A stretch of DNA of 64,000 bases from Variovorax paradoxus. Its GTDB lineage: Bacteria; Pseudomonadota; Gammaproteobacteria; Burkholderiales; Burkholderiaceae_C. A program made the translations under genes and the position numbers. Positions 1-8,361 of this stretch are shown piece by piece. The stretch lies in NCBI RefSeq assembly GCF_009755665.1, contig NZ_CP046622.1, positions 2,294,001-2,358,000 of the forward strand, written 5' to 3'. The stretch's first letter is position 1. Each line of letters starts with the position of its first letter. The notes under the pieces were generated by a model. The model saw only the letters and a program-made list of their open reading frames with translations, was not told the origin of the DNA and made no database searches.

Positions 1-406
1 TGCCAAGCATCCGTTCCCCGATACGCCGGAAGAAATCGGCGAGATCGCCTCGCAGGTGCACGACCCCAACTTTCGCGTGCAGATATCGCCGCTGGGCCTG
101 CACGTGTACAACCGCGACGGCCTGCGGCTGGGGCAGGGCGCCTTCGAACTCTGGCCGCAGCTCAAGCTGCAGGACGATGCCGACCATGCCTTCTACATGG
201 GCGTGGAGCTTGCGCGCGCCGAGATCGCATGGCAGCTTGGCAAACGCTATGTGCAGGACCAGCCGCTCGACTGGGGCTGCGCCGCGCCGCGGCCCGCCGA
301 AGACCTTGCGCGCTGGTGCGCACCGGGCACCACCATGAAGACATCGAAGAACAACGCGCAAGAGCCCGGCGCCGTGAGCACGGCCGCCGCGCCATCACCC
401 ACATGA
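1..406 (+). CDS. C-terminal part of a DUF6513-type (dihydropteroate-synthase-like) protein
   Basis: An open frame runs from the first complete codon at position 2 to a TGA at 404-406, with no convincing internal start; the GTG at 56 is probably an internal valine. This is therefore the 3' end of a gene that begins outside the window. The visible part (about 134 residues) contains the stretch FRVQISPLGLHVYNRDG. That stretch and the neighbourhood fit the pterin-binding, DHPS-like DUF6513 proteins usually found beside DUF447 genes in bacterial H4MPT clusters. The stop overlaps the ATG of the next gene (ATGA), so the two are probably translationally coupled. The identification is from context and memory of the family; the fragment alone is not diagnostic. 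Confidence 0.5.
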   Translation, partial: AKHPFPDTPEEIGEIASQVHDPNFRVQISPLGLHVYNRDGLRLGQGAFELWPQLKLQDDADHAFYMGVELARAEIAWQLGKRYVQDQPLDWGCAAPRPAEDLARWCAPGTTMKTSKNNAQEPGAVSTAAAPSPT

Positions 407-984
407 ACGACCAGATCTTCGAAGCCGTGGTCACCACCGTCGCACCCGGCGGCAAGCCGCATGTGGCGCCGATGGGCATCCGCTACCGTGAAGACGGCGT
501 CCTGCTGATGCCGTTCAAGCCCTCGACCACGCACGACAACATCGTGGCCACCGGCCATGCGGTGCTCAACATCGTGTGCGACACCCGCGTGTTCGCGGGC
601 TGCGTCACCGGGCGCAAGCTGTGGCCCACGCTGCCCGCCGAACGCATCGAAGGCGTACGGCTTGCCGCGGCACTGCGCCATGTGGAGCTTGAACTGGCCG
701 AGCAGCGCGACGACGTGCAGCGGCCGGTGCTGCGCATGGTGGCAGTGCACGAGGCCACCCATGCGCCTTTCGTTGGCTTCAATCGGGCACAGGCCGCGGT
801 GATCGAAGGCGCCGTGCTGGTCAGCCGCCTGCACATGCTGCCCCCCGAGAAAGTGGAAACCGAAATGACCTACCTGCAGATTGCCATCGACAAGACCGCC
901 GGCCCCGAAGAGCACGAGGCCTGGGAGTGGCTGAGCGCTGCCGTTGCGCAGCACCGCAACGGCACACCGGAGCGCGCATCGTGA
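403..984 (+). CDS. DUF447 family protein of the H4MPT gene cluster
   Basis: A 193-residue protein starting at the ATG that overlaps the upstream stop. The N-terminal half reads like a flavin-reductase/FMN-binding split barrel (VVTTVAPGGKPHVAPMG, then RYREDGVLLMPFKPS), the fold assigned to DUF447. DUF447 proteins occur in methanogens and in H4MPT-using methylotrophs and are thought to serve cofactor synthesis, but no reaction is established. No signal peptide or membrane segment is visible, so it should be cytoplasmic. Its stop overlaps the GTG start of the MfnB homologue downstream. I chose ATG 403 rather than the longer open frame because of the exact ATGA coupling and because the conserved domain begins there. 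Confidence 0.7.
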   Translation: MNDQIFEAVVTTVAPGGKPHVAPMGIRYREDGVLLMPFKPSTTHDNIVATGHAVLNIVCDTRVFAGCVTGRKLWPTLPAERIEGVRLAAALRHVELELAEQRDDVQRPVLRMVAVHEATHAPFVGFNRAQAAVIEGAVLVSRLHMLPPEKVETEMTYLQIAIDKTAGPEEHEAWEWLSAAVAQHRNGTPERAS

Positions 985-1682
985 CCCGCATGCTGGTGAG
1001 CGTGCGCAGCGTGGACGAAGCCCTGGTCGCCGCGCGCGGCGGCGCCGACTTCATCGACCTGAAGGAGCCGAGCGACGGCGCACTGGGCGGCTTGCCGGTG
1101 GCGACCATTGGCGCCATCGTGAGTGCATTGCGTGCGCACGGCATCGGCCTGCCCGTGAGCGCCACGATCGGCGACCTGCCCATGCAGGCGCTGGACGGCA
1201 TCCTCGCGCAAGTCGATGCGGTCGGTGGCTGCGGCGTTGACTACGTGAAAGTCGGCATCGAGCGCGGCCCCGGGGCCTTTGTGGTGCTCGATGCGCTCTC
1301 GGCCTGCGACTGGCCGGTGGTGCCGGTCTTCATTGCAGACCATGGCATCGACGCAGCACTGGTCGCGCATGCCTGCACGCTGGGCTTTCCAGCGCTCATG
1401 GCCGACACCGCGGACAAGCTGGCCGGCAGCCTGTTCGATGCCGTGCCGACGGCGGACCTGCGCGCCTTTGTCGCGCGCGTGCGCGCCTCGGGCCGCCTCG
1501 TGGGCCTGGCGGGCGCGCTGCGCATGGCGCACCTTCCCTTGCTGCAATCGCTGGCGCCCGATTTCGCGGGCTTTCGCAGTGCTGTTTGCATTGCCGACCG
1601 CAAGACGGCGCTGTGCCCGGAGCGGCTTGCGGCCTTGGCCGCATCGTTGCATGGCGAGGCTGTGGAGCCTGCAGCGGCCTGA
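981..1682 (+). CDS. mfnB: (5-formylfuran-3-yl)methyl phosphate synthase (MfnB homologue)
   Basis: A 233-residue TIM-barrel protein of the DUF556/MfnB family. In methanogens MfnB builds the furan ring of methanofuran from two glyceraldehyde-3-phosphate molecules. Recognisable segments are LVSVRSVDEALVAARGGAD near the start, IDLKEPSDGALGG (phosphate and lysine motif) and DYVKVGIE in the middle; the lysines in these motifs match the family's Schiff-base chemistry. The GTG at 981 overlaps the preceding stop (GTGA); an ATG at 990 is an alternative start three codons in. In bacteria the product would feed the methylofuran cofactor used by the Fhc complex encoded about 4 kb downstream. It is convergent with the minus-strand kinase gene, 37 bases away. 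Confidence 0.85.
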   Translation: MTRMLVSVRSVDEALVAARGGADFIDLKEPSDGALGGLPVATIGAIVSALRAHGIGLPVSATIGDLPMQALDGILAQVDAVGGCGVDYVKVGIERGPGAFVVLDALSACDWPVVPVFIADHGIDAALVAHACTLGFPALMADTADKLAGSLFDAVPTADLRAFVARVRASGRLVGLAGALRMAHLPLLQSLAPDFAGFRSAVCIADRKTALCPERLAALAASLHGEAVEPAAA

Positions 1683-1719
1683 GTGCCCGGCGTGGGCGGC
1701 CGTACCTCGCCCGGCAGCT

Positions 1720-2319
1720 TCAGCGCGGAACGAAGGTGGCTTCGCCCAACAGCAGTGCCCGCATGGTCTCCAGCTGGTTCTTGTGAAGCAGTGTGATCGG
1801 AAAAGCCGCATCGCCGGAGCGGTCGGCAAACTGCTGGTCCACCACGCCGGCGTCACCGAGTTCGCCCAGCGTCATCTGCGGATCGATGGCGCAAGACTTG
1901 ACCAGCACCAGCTGCTCTGCATTGAGATGCTTCGCCAGATCGAGCGCAATCGTGTCCGAGGTGGCCTCCCAGCCGGTGCGGGCGTCGGGCTTGTCGCGCC
2001 GCAGTTCAAGCGGCAGCCACAGCGCGGTTTTGCCGCGCCGCAGCAGGTCGGGGATTTCAGTCTTGCGTGTTGCGAGCTGCAGCGCCGGGTTCAGCGCATG
2101 CAGCTGATACGCCGTCTGCGCCATGGCCAGCACCGCCATGTTATGGGCGGCCAGGTCGTTGAACTGCCAGTGCGCCTGCACGCGCCGCACTTCGTCCGCA
2201 AAGGTGCCGCCACCGCAGACCACCGTCACGCGGCCACCGCCGATCTGCGTGAGCAGGTCGAGCCACTGCGGCAGCACCGGGTCGGAGCAAAGGCTGCCGC
2301 CGATCTTGACGACCCACAT
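1720..2319 (-). CDS. mfnE: Amino-acid-kinase family protein, MfnE-like furan phosphate kinase
   Basis: A 199-residue amino-acid-kinase-fold protein. The N-terminus MWVVKIGGSLCSDP carries the nucleotide-binding K-IGGSL motif and is followed by VTVVCGGGTFADEVR, both typical of the aspartokinase/uridylate kinase superfamily; a later stretch ends in SDTIALDLAKHL. In archaea MfnE of this superfamily phosphorylates (5-aminomethyl-3-furyl)methyl phosphate to the diphosphate. Neighbouring mfnF- and mfnD-like genes support the same role here. The start ATG shares one base with the stop of the upstream gene (TGATG), indicating coupled translation. The bacterial family is often labelled only as an aspartokinase-like kinase, so the exact substrate is inferred from context. 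Confidence 0.65.
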   Translation of the reverse strand: MWVVKIGGSLCSDPVLPQWLDLLTQIGGGRVTVVCGGGTFADEVRRVQAHWQFNDLAAHNMAVLAMAQTAYQLHALNPALQLATRKTEIPDLLRRGKTALWLPLELRRDKPDARTGWEATSDTIALDLAKHLNAEQLVLVKSCAIDPQMTLGELGDAGVVDQQFADRSGDAAFPITLLHKNQLETMRALLLGEATFVPR

Positions 2320-3416
2320 CAGTCGTGCTCCCTTTCGAAAAGCGCCGCCACCGCCACGCTGGGTGCACACACTTGTGCCCAGGCGGTGATGCCCGCGGCT
2401 GCATGGCGGGCCACGTCGGCCACGCCGCTGCCGTAGGAAGCAAAGCGGTGCGGCACCGATGTAGCGTTTGAGGCGCCAACGCCGGTTGCAAGGTCCGGCA
2501 CCAGGAATGCGCCACAGCCCGCGCTCACGATCACCGCTTCGCGCGAAAGCGCATGCGCCGCCAATACGCGGCGCAGCTGCGATCCGATGGCCTCGACCTG
2601 CGCCGCGCGCCATGCGCGTGCGAGCTCCAGCCATTCTTCCGCGGTGGCATCGCGCTCGTCCAGGCCCACCATGCGGGCAAGCCGCTGGCGCGTCGCGGGC
2701 AGGCTCTTGGCTGCGTTGTCGGCGCTCGGGTACAGGTCGTGCGCCGGATCGAGCTCGCCGCACAGGCGGTAGACGTCGGCCGTGGTGGCGAAGAACTCGT
2801 TCATCACGTGGCTTGCCTGGCCGCGCCATTCGATGCGCTGCGTCAGCGCGCACACGGGTGTGCGCACCACGCCGTGGTAGGCGAGCTCTCCGCTCACCAG
2901 GCGTTCGGCGTCGGTGCGGCTGGTGGTCAGCACGCAATCGTTGCCGAAGGCGATCAGGTCGGTGGTGGTGCTGCCGATGTCGACCAGCACGCCTTGCGGA
3001 AACACCAACGCGGCATGCCGCGCGGTGGCCAGCCAGTTGGCCGAGGCAATGTGCTCCCAATGCCGCGTGACCTGCGCGGGGGTGCACCAGCCGGCGTCCC
3101 CGGCAAAGAAATGCAAGGCACCCGGCCGCGAGGGAAGCGCTGCCGCAAGCGCAGCCGCAATGCCTCGCACGCCGGCTTCGCGGTCGGGGAACAAGTCGAC
3201 CATTTCACCCGTCATGGTCACCGCATGTTGTGCAGCATCGAAAGCCGGCCAGCGCACGCGTGCGGCCTGCAACGCGCGCGCCAGATGATCGAGGCCTTGC
3301 CAGAGCGGGCAGCCCCATTGGGCCACGTCGACCACCTCGCCGCCCTGCAGCAGGCAGGCCTTCACGTGCGCGCCTCCGATGTCCCACCCGATGGTGGTGC
3401 GTTCAGGCGTCGGCAC
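2319..3416 (-). CDS. mfnF: H4MPT-linked C1-transfer pathway protein, MfnF-like
   Basis: About 365 residues of an ASKHA/hydantoinase-like protein. It opens with IGWDIGGAHVKACLL, a phosphate-binding DIGG loop, and has VLVDIGSTTTDLIAF in the middle and a C-terminal VSAGCGAFLVPDLA glycine-rich motif. This matches the family labelled H4MPT-linked C1 transfer pathway protein, related to archaeal MfnF, which joins the furan diphosphate to the glutamyl-tyramine moiety of methanofuran. The start is taken as GTG 3416, which has a GGGAA ribosome-binding site upstream and just overlaps the end of the ATP-grasp gene; the ATG at 3509 would add 31 atypical residues. It sits in a minus-strand trio with the mfnE- and mfnD-like genes. 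Confidence 0.75.
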   Translation of the reverse strand: MPTPERTTIGWDIGGAHVKACLLQGGEVVDVAQWGCPLWQGLDHLARALQAARVRWPAFDAAQHAVTMTGEMVDLFPDREAGVRGIAAALAAALPSRPGALHFFAGDAGWCTPAQVTRHWEHIASANWLATARHAALVFPQGVLVDIGSTTTDLIAFGNDCVLTTSRTDAERLVSGELAYHGVVRTPVCALTQRIEWRGQASHVMNEFFATTADVYRLCGELDPAHDLYPSADNAAKSLPATRQRLARMVGLDERDATAEEWLELARAWRAAQVEAIGSQLRRVLAAHALSREAVIVSAGCGAFLVPDLATGVGASNATSVPHRFASYGSGVADVARHAAAGITAWAQVCAPSVAVAALFEREHD

Positions 3417-4389
3417 GTGCAAGTTCCCGTTCGGCGAGTTGGCCGCGTCCGCGGTCCGCCAGCAGTTCGGCCGCCAAGTTGCGGCCCAGCGCGGCCGAGA
3501 GCCCGACATAGGCGCAGGTGACGCGCGGGTTCACCTCGATCACCACCGGCCCTTGCCGCGGATGCCACACCAGGTCGATGCCCGCGAACCCGCGCAGCCC
3601 GGGAATGGCGCGCGCCACCTTCATGGCCAGTGCGGCCAGCGGTGGCCAGCTCGGGTCGCTGCGGTTCACCGCATCGACGCTCACACCATCGAACGACAGG
3701 CTTCCCTGCGCGTCGACCGAAATGCACTGGCGGTTGATGCTCAGCATTTCAGCATTCTGCTCCGTGCACAGCAGCGAGAGGCTCAGGGCTTCGCCTTCGA
3801 TCCACGGCTCCAGCGTCAAGGTGGCGCCGGCCTGCGTGCGCCGGGCCTGGTCTTCGAGAGCGCTTGCGTGGCGCGTGTGCACATGGGTGGCCACCCCGCC
3901 GGCGCCGTCGTCCGGCTTGACCACCCAGCGTTCTATGCCGGGCGCATCGGCAAAGGCCAGGGGCGTTGGAACGCCATGGGCCGCCAGGTGCGCGAGCGTG
4001 GCTTTCTTGCCCGCCGTCAGTTCGATGGCACCGGCACTGCAACCCAGCCAGCGCGCATTGCCGACCGTGCGTTGGAATCTTGCCAGCAGCCCGTCCGTCT
4101 CAGGCGCGACCAGCCACACCACATCGTGCAGCACGCTCTGTCGTGCCACGAAGTCGAAGGCCGATTCGTTTGCAAGCGGCCGCAGCGGCACCGCTCCAGC
4201 GGGCAGGGTGTTCCCCGGTTCGCAGACCGCCGCCGAGACCGAACAATCGACCACGCGCATCAAGTCGGCCACCATGGCGTCGCGCATCGAAAGGCCCAGC
4301 GGCAACAGCTCATCGGCGGCCGCATCGTCGCCGTAGTCGCTCCAGCCGCCACCGCTGAGATACTCGTAGACAAAAACGCGTGTCGTCAT
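3403..4389 (-). CDS. mfnD: ATP-grasp ligase, MfnD-like (tyramine/tyrosine-glutamate ligase)
   Basis: A 328-residue ATP-grasp protein. It starts RVFVYEYLSGGGWSD, carries the nucleotide-binding segment RWVVKPDDGAGGVATH near residue 160 and ends with the metal-binding core GIDLVWHPRQGPVVIEVNPR. The archaeal homologue MfnD adds glutamate to tyramine for methanofuran. M. extorquens methylofuran is reported to carry tyrosine instead of tyramine with a long glutamate chain, so a relaxed amine substrate is expected; that is inference. The ATG at 4389 was chosen because the family motif begins four residues later. Its 3' end overlaps the start of the mfnF-like gene. It diverges from the HisA-like gene, with only 41 bases between starts, which must hold both promoters. 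Confidence 0.75.
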   Translation of the reverse strand: MTTRVFVYEYLSGGGWSDYGDDAAADELLPLGLSMRDAMVADLMRVVDCSVSAAVCEPGNTLPAGAVPLRPLANESAFDFVARQSVLHDVVWLVAPETDGLLARFQRTVGNARWLGCSAGAIELTAGKKATLAHLAAHGVPTPLAFADAPGIERWVVKPDDGAGGVATHVHTRHASALEDQARRTQAGATLTLEPWIEGEALSLSLLCTEQNAEMLSINRQCISVDAQGSLSFDGVSVDAVNRSDPSWPPLAALAMKVARAIPGLRGFAGIDLVWHPRQGPVVIEVNPRVTCAYVGLSAALGRNLAAELLADRGRGQLAERELARADA

Positions 4390-4430
4390 TTCATCATCCA
4401 CTTTCCGGGTACGTTCCCCATCACTTCCCA

Positions 4431-5168
4431 ATGACTTCCGAACTGAACCTGATCCCCGTCGTCGACTTGCTGCAGGGCCAGGTGGTGAGGGCGGTGCGCG
4501 GCGACCGCAAGTCGTACCGGCCGATCGTCTCGGCGCTGTGCGCCAGCAGCGATCCGGTGACGGTGGCGCGCATTCTGTGCGAGCACTGCGCGGCGCGGCA
4601 GCTCTACGTGGCCGACCTCGATGCCTTGCAGGGCGGAGCGGTGCAGATCGCGGTGCTGACCGATGTGCTGGAGGCATTGCCCCACATCGAGCTCTGGCTC
4701 GACGTGGGCCTGGCGGATGCAGCGGCCGGCGCGGCGGTGCGTAAGCAGCTCGCGCCTTTTGCGTCGCGCATCGTGCTGGTGTTCGGCAGCGAATCCCTGC
4801 GTTCGCGCGAGGCCCTCGAGCGCTGTTTCGAAAACGCGAACGGCCAAGCCGAAGCAGGTGTGTCCGGCGCCGCGCTGTCGCTCGACCGCCGTGACGGCCG
4901 GCGGCTCGACCCGGCGGGCTGCTGGGACGCCGTGGACCTGTGGCCGCGGCGGCTGATCGTGATGACGCTCGAGCGCGTCGGCTCCGGTGCCGGCCCCGAC
5001 CTGGAGACCTTGCAAGAAGTGCGGCGGCTGGCGCCGGGCGCCATGGTCATCGGCGCCGGCGGAATCCGCAGCCCCGAAGACCTGGCGCTTGCCAGTGCCG
5101 CCGGTGCCGACGCCTGGCTGGTCGCCAGCGCGTTGCACGACCTGCAGTTGCCGCGGGTGGACCGCTGA
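4431..5168 (+). CDS. HisA/HisF-related TIM-barrel protein of the H4MPT cluster
   Basis: A 245-residue (beta/alpha)8 protein related to HisA. It begins NLIPVVDLLQGQVVRAVRGDR, the HisA-like start with its first acidic residue, and has VADLDALQGG and, near the C-terminus, VIGAGGIRSPEDL, a typical phosphate-binding loop. It is not a normal histidine gene: no other his gene is nearby, and the strand between (ELWLDVGLAD, VFGSESLRS) differs from true HisA. HisA-like paralogues are regular members of H4MPT/methanofuran clusters, but their reaction is not settled. The start is the ATG at 4431 just before the conserved motif; an in-frame GTG at 4380 would run back into the divergent gene. Confidence 0.7.
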   Translation: MTSELNLIPVVDLLQGQVVRAVRGDRKSYRPIVSALCASSDPVTVARILCEHCAARQLYVADLDALQGGAVQIAVLTDVLEALPHIELWLDVGLADAAAGAAVRKQLAPFASRIVLVFGSESLRSREALERCFENANGQAEAGVSGAALSLDRRDGRRLDPAGCWDAVDLWPRRLIVMTLERVGSGAGPDLETLQEVRRLAPGAMVIGAGGIRSPEDLALASAAGADAWLVASALHDLQLPRVDR

Positions 5169-5421
5169 TCCGGCGGGTCCGATGCAACGAGGGGGGGTGA
5201 GACATGCCATCAACCCGCCGCACACACGAACCGTGCCATCCCGGGAGGGGCTTGCAAGTACTGCCGATGACCTGTGCCAGCACGCATTGACCGCCAAAAT
5301 CGCAACACTGTGTCTCAAACGCGAGTGTCATGAAGGCCTTCCTGTAGCTGTCCGGCCAAGACGCCGCTAGGCGGGCCCGCCCGGCCGGTGAATGGCACAT
5401 GGCTTGCGTGGTCGCCAGCCC

Positions 5422-6666
5422 ATGAGCGAACTCGATCCCGCCGCCGCGCAGCCCGGCCCCCCTCCGTGGACCTGCCCGTTCTGCCCCCTGTTGTGCGATA
5501 CCTTCGGCGTTGACGTCGGCCCGCCCGGCACGCCGCTGAAGCTTGTCGGCAGCGACTGCCCGCGGGCGAACACCGCGCTGGCCGAGTTCGACGGCGCCCC
5601 GGTCGCGTCGCAGCCACAGGTCGATGGCAGCGACTGCGACCTCGACACGGCCATTGCTGCCGCCGCGTCCCTCCTCTCAGCCAGCCATCAGCCCCTGTTC
5701 GGCGGCATTGGAACCGACGTGGCCGGTGCCCGCGCGCTGTACGCGCTGGCCTGCGAAACCGGTGCCATCTGCGATGCTGCGCAGGGCCAGGCCATGATGC
5801 ACGGCCTGCGCGCGCTGCAAGACCGCGGCGGCTTCACCACTACGCTGGCGGAAGCAAGAACGCGCGCCGAGCTGACCGTCTGCATGACGGGCGACCCCAC
5901 CGCGCGATATCCGGAGTTCTTCCGCCGATGCGGAGTGGGCGAGCGGGACGACGTGCAGACCGAAATGCTGCCCATGGCAGGCGACATGTTCGATACCGTG
6001 GGCCTGCTCGCGGCCTTGGTGGCGGACCGCATTCCGGTGGACCACGCGCGCGTGCCGTCGGAGCTTGCGGCCTTGTCGGTGCGGTTGCGGGCGGCGCGCT
6101 ACTCGGTGCTGGTGTACGAGCCGGGCCGCCTGCCGGCACAAGGCGCGTTGATTGTCGAAGCCATCCAGCGCATTGTCGCCACGCTCAACCGGAGCACGCG
6201 CGCGGCGTCGCTCTCGCTTGGCGGTGGCGATGGCGCCGCCACCGCCAACCAGGTGTTCACCTGGCTTTCGGGGCTGCCGCTGCGCTCGCGTGCCGGGCCG
6301 CTGGGCCTGGAGCATGAGCCTCTGTGCTTCGATGCCGGGCGCCTGCTGGCCGACGACGCGATCGACGCATTGCTGTGGGTGTCGAGCTACGGCCCCGAAC
6401 CCGCACCGCCCTTGGCCGACATGCCGCGCATCGTGCTCGGGCATCCGGGAATGCGGCCGCAGGGTGGGGGGACGATTGCGCGCAAGCAGGTGTTCGTCCC
6501 CGTGTCGACACCTGGCATCGGTTGCAGCGGCCATCTGTTTCGCACCGATGGCTCGGTGCTGCTGCCCCTGCGGCCGTTATACGAAGACGGATTGCCCAGC
6601 GTGGACGATGTCGTCAGGCGCCTGACGCAAGCCGTGAAAGCGCTGAAGCGGGAGCGGGCGCAATGA
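5422..6666 (+). CDS. fhcB: Formyltransferase/hydrolase complex subunit B (FhcB)
   Basis: A 414-residue protein related to subunit B of tungsten/molybdenum formylmethanofuran dehydrogenase. The N-terminus has a Cys cluster (C18, C21, C25 in CPFCPLLCD, plus a later SDCPRA). In the archaeal enzyme that arrangement holds an iron-sulfur cluster and precedes the metal-pterin site; in bacterial Fhc the subunit is thought to have lost redox activity. The Fhc complex moves the formyl group from formyl-H4MPT to methylofuran and hydrolyses it to formate. The stop overlaps the fhcA start (ATGA). A 253-base stretch upstream (5169-5421) has no gene and should carry the promoter of the fhc operon; I see no clear operator in it. 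Confidence 0.85.
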   Translation: MSELDPAAAQPGPPPWTCPFCPLLCDTFGVDVGPPGTPLKLVGSDCPRANTALAEFDGAPVASQPQVDGSDCDLDTAIAAAASLLSASHQPLFGGIGTDVAGARALYALACETGAICDAAQGQAMMHGLRALQDRGGFTTTLAEARTRAELTVCMTGDPTARYPEFFRRCGVGERDDVQTEMLPMAGDMFDTVGLLAALVADRIPVDHARVPSELAALSVRLRAARYSVLVYEPGRLPAQGALIVEAIQRIVATLNRSTRAASLSLGGGDGAATANQVFTWLSGLPLRSRAGPLGLEHEPLCFDAGRLLADDAIDALLWVSSYGPEPAPPLADMPRIVLGHPGMRPQGGGTIARKQVFVPVSTPGIGCSGHLFRTDGSVLLPLRPLYEDGLPSVDDVVRRLTQAVKALKRERAQ

Positions 6667-8345
6667 CGACGCTGCGCCTGCGCGGTGGCCGCGTGATCGA
6701 CCCCACGAACGGCCGTGACGAAGTGCGCGACCTGTACGTGCGTGACGGCCGCATGGTGGAACTTGGGCCGCACGAGACCGCCACAGAAGAGATCGACATC
6801 GGCGGCTGCATCGCAATGGCTGGCGGCATCGACATGCACACCCACATCGGCGGCGGCAAGGTCAACCTTGCGCGCATGCTGCTGCCCGAAGACCATCGCG
6901 CCAACGCCAACCCCCTGGCGCTGCCGGACAACCTGCTCGAGCTAGCATCGTGCGGCGGCTGCGCGCCCGGCACGCTGGCCACCGGCTACCGCTATGTGGA
7001 GATGGGCTACACGGCGGCCTTCGAGCCGGCCATGATGGCCTGTAACGCACGCCACACGCACATGGAAATGGGCGACACGCCCATCCTGGACCATGGCGCA
7101 TACGTGATGCTCGGCAACGACGAGCTCTTCTTGCGCATGCTGGCCGAGCGCTGGGACTTCGAGCGCATTCGCGATTACGCGGGCTGGACCATCAATGCCA
7201 GCAAGGCGATGGGCGTGAAGGTGGTGAACCCCGGCGGCATCTCGGCATTCAAATTCAATCAGCGCAAGCTCGACGTCGACGAGAACCATGTGCACTGGCA
7301 GGTCACGCCGCGGCAGGTGGTGCACACGCTGGCGCGCGCGCTGAGCGAGCTTGGCGTGCCGCATCCGCTGCACATTCACGGCAGCAACCTCGGGGTGGCG
7401 GGCAACATCCAGTCGACGCTCGACACCATTGCCGCGCTGGACGGCTTGCCAGGGCACCTCACGCACATCCAGTTCCATGCCTACGGCACCGAGGGGCCGA
7501 AGAAGTTTTCTTCCGCCGCGCTGCAGCTCGCGGAGGTGGTGAACGCCAACATGAACGTGAGCATCGACGTCGGCCAGATCATGTTCGGCCAGACCGTCAC
7601 CGCCTCGGGCGACACCATGCGCCAGCATGCGCAGTCGGGCCTGGCCGATCCGCGCAAGTGGATCGGCGCCGACATCGAATGCGAAGCTGGCTGCGGCGTG
7701 GTGCCGTTCCGCTACCGCGAGCAGAGCTATGTGAACGCGCTGCAGTGGGTCATCGGGCTCGAAATCTTCTTGCTGGTCGACGATCCGTGGCGCGTGGTGC
7801 TCACCACCGACCATCCCAACGGCGGGCCGTTTACCAGCTACCCGCATTTGATCCGCCTGCTGATGGACCGCAGCTTTCGCGAGGAGCAGCTGGCCAAGCT
7901 GCACCCCGAGGTAGCGGCGCAGGCGGCGCTGCGGTCGATCACGCGCGAGCTTTCGCTCTACGAGATCGCCATCATGACGCGCGCCGGCCCCGCGCGCCTG
8001 CTCGGCCTGCGAGACCGCGGGCACCTGGGTGCGGGCGCCGCGGCCGACATCGCCGTGTACCGTGAGAACGAGAACCGCGAGGCCATGTTCGCCACGCCCG
8101 AATACGTGTTCAAGGACGGCGTGCTGGTTTCCCGCGCCGGGCGAGTCACGGCCGTGCCCACGGGCGGCACGCACTTCGTGGCGCCGGAGTACGACCGCGG
8201 CATCGAGCAGCGGCTGCGCCGGCACCTGGCGGCGCACGGTTCGGTCAACTTCGACCACATTGGCATTGGCCACGACGAGCTTTGCCGCTGCTGCAACGGC
8301 GGGCGACTGCTGCCGGCGGAGTGTTTTCAGGAGGCGTCGTCATGA
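6663..8345 (+). CDS. fhcA: Formyltransferase/hydrolase complex subunit A (FhcA), amidohydrolase
   Basis: A 560-residue amidohydrolase-superfamily protein homologous to FwdA/FmdA. It has the metal-binding start GGIDMHTHIGGGK near residue 60, HIHGSNLG and THIQFHAYG histidine strands in the middle, and VVLTTDHPNGGPFTSYP near the C-terminal third, the last supplying a conserved catalytic Asp. In the Fhc complex this subunit hydrolyses formyl-methylofuran to formate, completing H4MPT-linked formaldehyde oxidation. The ATG overlaps the fhcB stop. The C-terminus contains a cysteine-rich tail (CRCCNGG) that is common in the bacterial proteins. Sixteen bases separate it from fhcD. Confidence 0.92.
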   Translation: MTTLRLRGGRVIDPTNGRDEVRDLYVRDGRMVELGPHETATEEIDIGGCIAMAGGIDMHTHIGGGKVNLARMLLPEDHRANANPLALPDNLLELASCGGCAPGTLATGYRYVEMGYTAAFEPAMMACNARHTHMEMGDTPILDHGAYVMLGNDELFLRMLAERWDFERIRDYAGWTINASKAMGVKVVNPGGISAFKFNQRKLDVDENHVHWQVTPRQVVHTLARALSELGVPHPLHIHGSNLGVAGNIQSTLDTIAALDGLPGHLTHIQFHAYGTEGPKKFSSAALQLAEVVNANMNVSIDVGQIMFGQTVTASGDTMRQHAQSGLADPRKWIGADIECEAGCGVVPFRYREQSYVNALQWVIGLEIFLLVDDPWRVVLTTDHPNGGPFTSYPHLIRLLMDRSFREEQLAKLHPEVAAQAALRSITRELSLYEIAIMTRAGPARLLGLRDRGHLGAGAAADIAVYRENENREAMFATPEYVFKDGVLVSRAGRVTAVPTGGTHFVAPEYDRGIEQRLRRHLAAHGSVNFDHIGIGHDELCRCCNGGRLLPAECFQEASS

Positions 8346-8361
8346 GGAAGGCGTGCGCGGC

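Noticed and set aside
4431..5168. True hisA of histidine biosynthesis
   Set aside because: No other his genes nearby, weak match outside the phosphate loops, and regular occurrence of HisA-like paralogues in H4MPT clusters.
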